Source: Diabrotica undecimpunctata (Eukaryota > Arthropoda > Insecta > Coleoptera > Chrysomelidae). Taken from it: a stretch of 64,000 nucleotides of DNA. Below are positions 59,244 to 64,000 of the stretch, one piece after another. Below the pieces are notes generated by a model that saw nothing but the letters and a program-made list of their open reading frames with translations, was not told where the DNA came from and searched no databases. Position 1 is the stretch's first letter. Every line of letters begins with the position of its first letter. The translations under genes and the position numbers were made by a program. The DNA is taken from NCBI RefSeq assembly GCF_040954645.1, contig NC_092806.1, positions 75,208,141 to 75,272,140 of the forward strand. The letters run 5' to 3'.

Positions 59244-59479
59244 ATAGTGTCTTATAGACTTATTTATTGTGTTATACATGTTTTATGCCATAAATAAATT
59301 ATTTTAACATTATAACATATCGACGTGTGGTCAAAAGTGTATTATTTCTATAGAAAAGATGGAGATATGAAATCAAATTTAAATTTGCCATTACTGTAAT
59401 TTGGGACAGCTTATTTTGAAGCCGAAACATTTTGTCACACTATTATCTAACTGCCTCATTCATTTATATACCAACGCAA

Positions 59480-59720
59480 ATTTCAACTGCAAATTAATTG
59501 ATATTAAAAAGTTTGTTAGTAAGAGCTGGGTAAGATATAGAAGAGTAGAATGGAACGATCATATAAGTATGATGAAGAATGACAACAAATAGAGTAGTAA
59601 AGACGGCAAGAGACGATTCCCCAATAAGAAGAACACGAAAACGATGGAACGACAACTTACTGGAGGAACATTGAAAAACAGAAAAGTCATGTCTACAATA
59701 AAAAGCAGAAGAAGTTTGTT
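59480..59720 (+). pseudogene. Small LINE RT tail fragment
   Basis: Reads SWVRYRRVEWNDHISMMKND, then RRFPNKKNT and KRWNDNLLEEH across frames; RVVK.ARD.SP.G....KRWNDN is the far C-terminus of several insect LINEs. Confidence 0.55.
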
Positions 59721-60895
59721 AGTTGAAAATATCAAATAATTATTAGTGAACCAAATTAATATTTTTCCAGGAGCACCTTCGTCTGATTTTGGAGATAGCT
59801 AGTTATACAGTGAAATCGAATTAATATAATTTATTAATGTTATTGATTGACGACGGATTATAATGATACTTTAACATTTTCCGAAACATCAAATTGCGAC
59901 TGGAGCAAATTTACATAAGTACCTGCCAAGATTAATAAGTAAATCTAAATTTTTACGTGCGCGCTTTTAATTTTAACAAATAGTAGGAATATTTGTGCAT
60001 TTTAAAATCTCAAGCCAAACTAATAAAGTTTTAACTTAACTGTAATTGTTTTTGAAAAGTTATTTAAATTATTTGAAGTTTATTGATCAAATCTTTTTTT
60101 GAATGAATCTTTTTATCAAAATATAAAATACTTTTTCCTTTGAACACTTAATTTATATTCTGAAGACTTCCATAAACAAGTTTAAGTTTAGTTAATAAAA
60201 ATATATGTAAATTATAATTAACCATTAACAACAGTCTGATTTTTAACAAAATTAATGTTAATTTTTGTAAAATACTTTTGTCTCAAAAAAAAATGCATTA
60301 TTTCGACAGAAAAACTTCAAGATCTTCTTACTATTACCACACAGTGGCGCACTTCGAATTTTCTTGTGTGTGGGGGTGGGGTTACGTAGCCCCCTAGCCA
60401 GGATGGAAATGGAAAAGGTATGTTAAATATGATATAATGTTAAAATTAAAAATTAATAGCAAAACATGAAATAGTTACTTATAAACAATAAGTCATCAAA
60501 AATCACAATTTTAATTACTTTCTCAAATTTTTTGTTCTTTCTCTGTTGTTTACAAACAAAATACATTCTCGTGACGAGGTAGAATCGGATGGTTGCAATG
60601 GTAAACTGTTTACATTCAACAAGATCACTATGTGTTTCTCCCAACTTTACCAAAATTTCAGAAAGCCTATCACTGAACACTGTTGGCTAATAAAACATCT
60701 AACACAATACACTCTATTGTTGATATCAAAGAACAGAGAGATGTTAAAGGATATAATTAATAACCTTTTACTCTTAACTTAAAACTTTTCAATTTTTTAT
60801 CGGAACGATTCTAATAATATATAGGATTGTTACTGTAATAAGACTAATACCGCTGTCACTATTCTAATAATATATAATAATTTATTATTGGAAGC
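59721..60895. other. AT-rich DNA, nothing recognised
   Basis: A G-rich patch (TGTGTGGGGGTGGGG near 60366) stands out; no ORF or repeat boundary. Confidence 0.4.
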
Positions 60896-62329
60896 TGTAA
60901 TTATAATCTAATATACCCCTCTAAGGAATTGTCTCCACTCTGATAATATGCTGTCACCATTGTAGAAGACGCCCGTTCAATCTCCTTAGCAATGCCTCTA
61001 CAATCCTTAGGGGATACTTATCCCTGCGAGCGGGGCAAGGCTTACTGGCTCCACTAGTCTGAACTGACTGGTTTCGCCCTCGCGGATTTACAAGAGGGTA
61101 GAAAAATCGGTTGGGAAGGAAGAGGATCAAGGACTTCTCGGTCTCAGGTCCTGTAAAGAGTGAGAGGCTATGGGCTTACGTTAGAAGCCGGAGCACTGCA
61201 TAGCGAAATGCGTATCTCTTCTAGTCTCGACCTGTAACGGCTAGGAATAACAAAACAAATCTCGAATTTACAATGTATTAACTAGACTGTACATTACAAA
61301 TATCAGTTATGACAAAAATGTTCGCTCAGGCGCGAAGGGAGACGAGAAGAAATCAGCAAGGAATTAAAGATCAGACAATTTCCGTATTATTAGATATACC
61401 TGGGGTTAGTATATAGAGATCTTAGTTACCTCTGCGTATCTAGGCTCTAGCTAGGGAATACGCCTCCAGTCTACCGGGATTTGAGATTTCGTACCTTCGA
61501 ATCTCCAGTTGCCGACACTATATACGTCACACTACCCCGTCGAGTTAATTAACGCGTCCACGGTCTGCGTACCTTCCGATCTCCACACCACGGCGTGGAG
61601 CTGCTGCGTGAAAACTTCCCACTAACTCCGCTGGCGCGTGGGGCCCTCAGGCGCCGCGCTACTACTGTCCCCTACGACCAACTTCTGCTTGTTTTTATGT
61701 ATCGCCAACTTCTACCTTAGATTCTTTATGTCACGTATTCCATGTGTTAAACTGGATCACGCTATGTAAAACTACTTACTCAGCACAATTCTTCTTACTT
61801 GTTTAACAATTCGTACTATGTATTAATTTCCAACAAGGTCTAAGTGTCGTAATTTTTAAACATTCAGGCTTGTGTTAAACTGGGTCAATTATTTTGTTTT
61901 TAATTTGAAATGTATACGTTAAACTGTGTCGAATTTATTCTTTATTAATTTGGAATATATAATAATTACTTAAATAATTATTACTCTTTACTAGGCTAAT
62001 TGTCCCTTAATTTTTTCTTCTTTATTTCCTTGCTGTTTACATTACATTACTCCCTTCGCAAAAAAAGAAATGGCCTGAGAGGCCTTTTCCTTTTCCAACC
62101 CATAATAATTATTCTACTTACATCTTACATTACTTATATCCTACTATACTCTTTTATATTAAGTCCCAATTATTGTGTTATATTAATTTGAAATGTATAC
62201 GTTAAACTGTGTCGAATTTATTCTTTAATAATTTGGAATATATAATAATTACTTAAATAATTATTACTCTTTACTAGGCTAACTGTCCCTTAATTTTTTC
62301 TTCTTTATTTCCTTGATGTTTACATTACA
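60896..62329 (-). mobile_element. LTR-retrotransposon remnant with a GC-rich 1.15-kb LTR
   Basis: 60896-62046 starts TGTAAT and ends ATTACA, the inverted ends of an LTR; its middle (about 60950-61700) is far richer in GC than its surroundings. The last 147 bp (61900-62046) recur at 62183-62329, also ending ATTACA, with only a few changes. Between them the minus strand has a short purine-rich GCGAAGGGAG next to the LTR, fitting a polypurine tract. So this looks like one full LTR, about 136 bp of internal DNA and a truncated second LTR. No protein remains to name the family. Confidence 0.6.
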
Positions 62330-62589
62330 CGATAACCCGTTATACCTTCCAGTACGAAACAAGTTCTACTGGTGTAAGCTTTCTTAGCACTCATATTTAA
62401 ATAATATTAACCACCAAAACCTGTAATATTATACTAACTACGAATTATTAATTATTTTCGAAATTTACACATTCTCTCCACTATACTACCAACACCCTTC
62501 TATACACCAGCGTCGCCCTAGCGACAAACCAAGCAAACAGGTAAAATAGTGTACACAAATTTAAAGGTCGCCCAATCTCGATCCTTCTA

Positions 62590-62985
62590 CTATTTATAGG
62601 TCTCCATAGCTTTACCAAAACGATCAAGAACAAAGATTGTAGCTAGCAAGACATTATTTGTCAAAGTAGTTGATAAGGCGGAAACAGAAGGCACAGAATC
62701 GTTAGAAGAACTAGCAACCTCGTTATGAATGATCATTTGCATTGGGACTATCAAAGTGATGAGACGTATGAAGTTTTTTATTAAAATGTGTTCATCTTCT
62801 GGATGAAAGGGATGAAACCGTAACATGAGTATTAAGACAAACAGTTAATACAGCATTATTTGTTCTATTTAGCAAATTGAAAACGAGGTGATTCCGCAAG
62901 AAATTGATTGCATTTAAATACAGCTTGGTCAGAACCACACAATAGGCACTTATTTCTGACAGAACTGGTCAAAAAAAAGTTTGCG
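62590..62985 (-). pseudogene. BEL/Pao Gag zinc-knuckle and protease-start fragment
   Basis: The minus strand reads KCLLCGSDQAVFKCNQFLAE, then a stop-interrupted NKCCINCL piece and HHFDSPNAND, and further on VSALSTTLTNNVLLATIFVL with DRFGK. BEL Gag has C-x-x-C...H.L..C..F then CxNCL...H, followed by a QVLLSTA..V.D..G protease start, so the order fits. It joins the Gag piece at 63255-63430 once the nested LINE is taken out. Confidence 0.65.
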
Positions 62986-63252
62986 CTCCTATCGGAGGTT
63001 GGAAACCATTCTGGCAATTATAATTTTGTTGGTTACGCGCCTGAATAGTTCAATTAAACTGCATCCCAACCCTTCACGGAGATTGCGTAGCCACGAGATT
63101 TTACGTCTTCCTACGCTTCTTCTGCCTTTGATTTTACCCTGCATTATATTCCTTAGTAGTTCGTATTTTTCACCTCTCATGATGTGCCCCAAGTATTCCA
63201 ATTTCCTGATTTTTATGGAATTTAAAACTTTGCATTGTTTTCCTAGTTGTTC
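62986..63252 (-). pseudogene. RTE-like LINE RT tail nested in BEL gag
   Basis: An open minus-strand stretch has EQLGKQCKVLNSIKIRKLEY, YLGHIMRGEKYELLRNI, then KGRRSVGRRKISWLRNLREG and NKIIIARMVSNLR. It matches, block by block, the C-terminus at 28400-28640, so both are the same LINE family. It separates two parts of BEL Gag. Confidence 0.8.
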
Positions 63253-63254
63253 GA

Positions 63255-63430
63255 GACGAGACGAATGCTTTACGTTATTAGAATTATCGGGACTGAAAGA
63301 TTTAACATTTTTGCTGACTTGTCTTTTATATGACTGCAATGAAGTACAACGCTGCAGTGCGAACTTACAAAATTCCTCATAAGTAGGTATATTTTTTGAA
63401 GCAAAGTGTGATTCAAAAGCTCTAAAACGT
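63255..63430 (-). pseudogene. BEL/Pao Gag central fragment
   Basis: The minus strand reads RFRAFESHFASKNIPTYEEF, then CKFALQRCTSLQSYKRQ and SFSPDNSNNVKHSSR, resembling the FL..R...LE......K part of BEL Gag before the zinc knuckles. It is fused in frame to the LINE tail to its left. Confidence 0.55.
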
Positions 63431-63509
63431 TAATTAAAGAATTAAATATAAAAAGAAAATAATGAAAAATACTTAACGAAAAAATATATGTGGAGTGACG
63501 GAACATATG

Positions 63510-64000
63510 GTATTGTTGTTATCTTCAAATGCCTTCTTGTGAGCATTTCTGGATAGTTTTTGGTGTTTTATTGTTTCCTTGTTGTTTTATTTTTCCATGG
63601 TGAATTAGATTGATTCTTCTTTACAGGTGATGTTCATCAAAAATTTGTTCAGTGTTTTTAGTCTGTGAGTTCAAATGGAGCTCAGATCTAAGAAGAGGCC
63701 ATCATCTACATATATCCACCATACTCTGGGATTTTGGACATGTTTTTGCACAATGTTTTGATCAAATGCTTTTATGAATATATCTGCTAATAATGGAACT
63801 AATAAAGAGCCCACGGTTAATCTAAAATCTTGTTTATAAAAGTCCTTGTCTAATTGAAAAGAGGTGTTGTCCGTGCATAGCGTTAATAGCTTCATTATAG
63901 TTCATACATTCAGTTTTGTTTTTGTTGTCAATGTATCATCCATCTCTAGTATGGTTCTTATTATTTTTTAAGTTTTTTCCAGAGGCACATTAGTGAATAC
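63510..64000 (-). pseudogene. Penelope-like reverse transcriptase fragment (right of the BEL insertion)
   Basis: From the window edge the minus strand reads VFTNVPLEK, then MKLLTLCTDNTSFQLDKDFY, RLTVGSLLVPLLADIFIKAF (the GSPLSP..ADI box of this family) and VWWIYVDDGLFLDL with the catalytic YVDD. Then LKTLNKFLMNITCKEES and, after an internal deletion, SRNAHKKAFEDNNNTI. The same LNKFLM and NAHKK..E.NNNTI blocks occur at 8676-9130, so the two are one family. The copy continues beyond the window; on the other side of BEL it resumes at 56230. Confidence 0.85.

Larger units (their letters stand above)
56235..63505 (-). mobile_element. BEL/Pao LTR retrotransposon, decayed, with nested elements, inside a Penelope-like element
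   Basis: On the minus strand it starts TGTTCCGTC at 63505 and is flanked by TATG on both sides (56231-56234 and 63506-63509, + strand). Gag pieces lie at 63430-62590, Pol pieces at 58480-56590, and LTR-type sequence at both ends: the shared block TTAATTAAAGAATTAAAT...ATATATGTGG is at 56495-56560 and 63428-63495. Between Gag and Pol lie younger insertions (58500-59243, 60896-62329) and non-coding DNA. Joining the two parts into one element is an inference from orientation, order, shared LTR sequence and the matching flanks. Confidence 0.65.

Overview
The window looks like AT-rich insect nuclear DNA, possibly beetle; the order is a guess from the transposon families. It has short exons with consensus GT/AG splice sites, long repeat-filled introns, many (AT)n runs and at least a dozen transposon families, most nested and broken. 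No prokaryotic gene, operon, CRISPR array or intact tRNA gene was seen.

The one host gene is on the + strand: the 3' part of a large nuclear-receptor coactivator gene, best matched to NCOA6 (ASC-2). Eleven exons between 6121 and 41575 splice with consistent phase into the last 1379 codons. They carry two LXXLL nuclear-receptor boxes (exons at 7759 and 35495), long Ser/Thr/Asn/Pro-rich stretches, acidic patches and a basic C-terminus. The 5' exons lie outside the window. After the TGA at 41573-41575 the same frame stays open for 70 codons (Ser/acidic-rich), a possible readthrough or alternative-acceptor tail. The next 4.7 kb are nearly free of repeats and look like a long 3' UTR.

Bases 1-6120 are an upstream intron with a hAT fragment split by a Harbinger-like MITE (654-1322) and a degenerate CR1/L2-like LINE (2360-5890). 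Introns from 6360 to 41534 hold Penelope-like, Jockey and RTE-like pieces, a 2.4-kb element with long inverted repeats (10308-12745), a Tc1 copy inside an IS630-type relic, a 3.7-kb TA-flanked DNA transposon with a nested LINE (26770-30497), and a 2.36-kb TA-flanked DNA transposon with a nested SINE (31907-34264).

From 48300 on the DNA is nested mobile elements. A Ty3/Gypsy element (48908-55149, minus strand, 4-bp target duplication, LTRs about 98% identical) sits in a piggyBac-like transposase. It encodes a SAP-domain Gag with an 18-residue repeat, a broken Pol, and a 3' ORF that reads as a macro domain (ADP-ribose binding) followed by a CCCH zinc finger. Further right a BEL/Pao element (56235-63505) sits in a Penelope-like element and itself holds LINE fragments and a second LTR-element remnant with a GC-rich 1.15-kb LTR.
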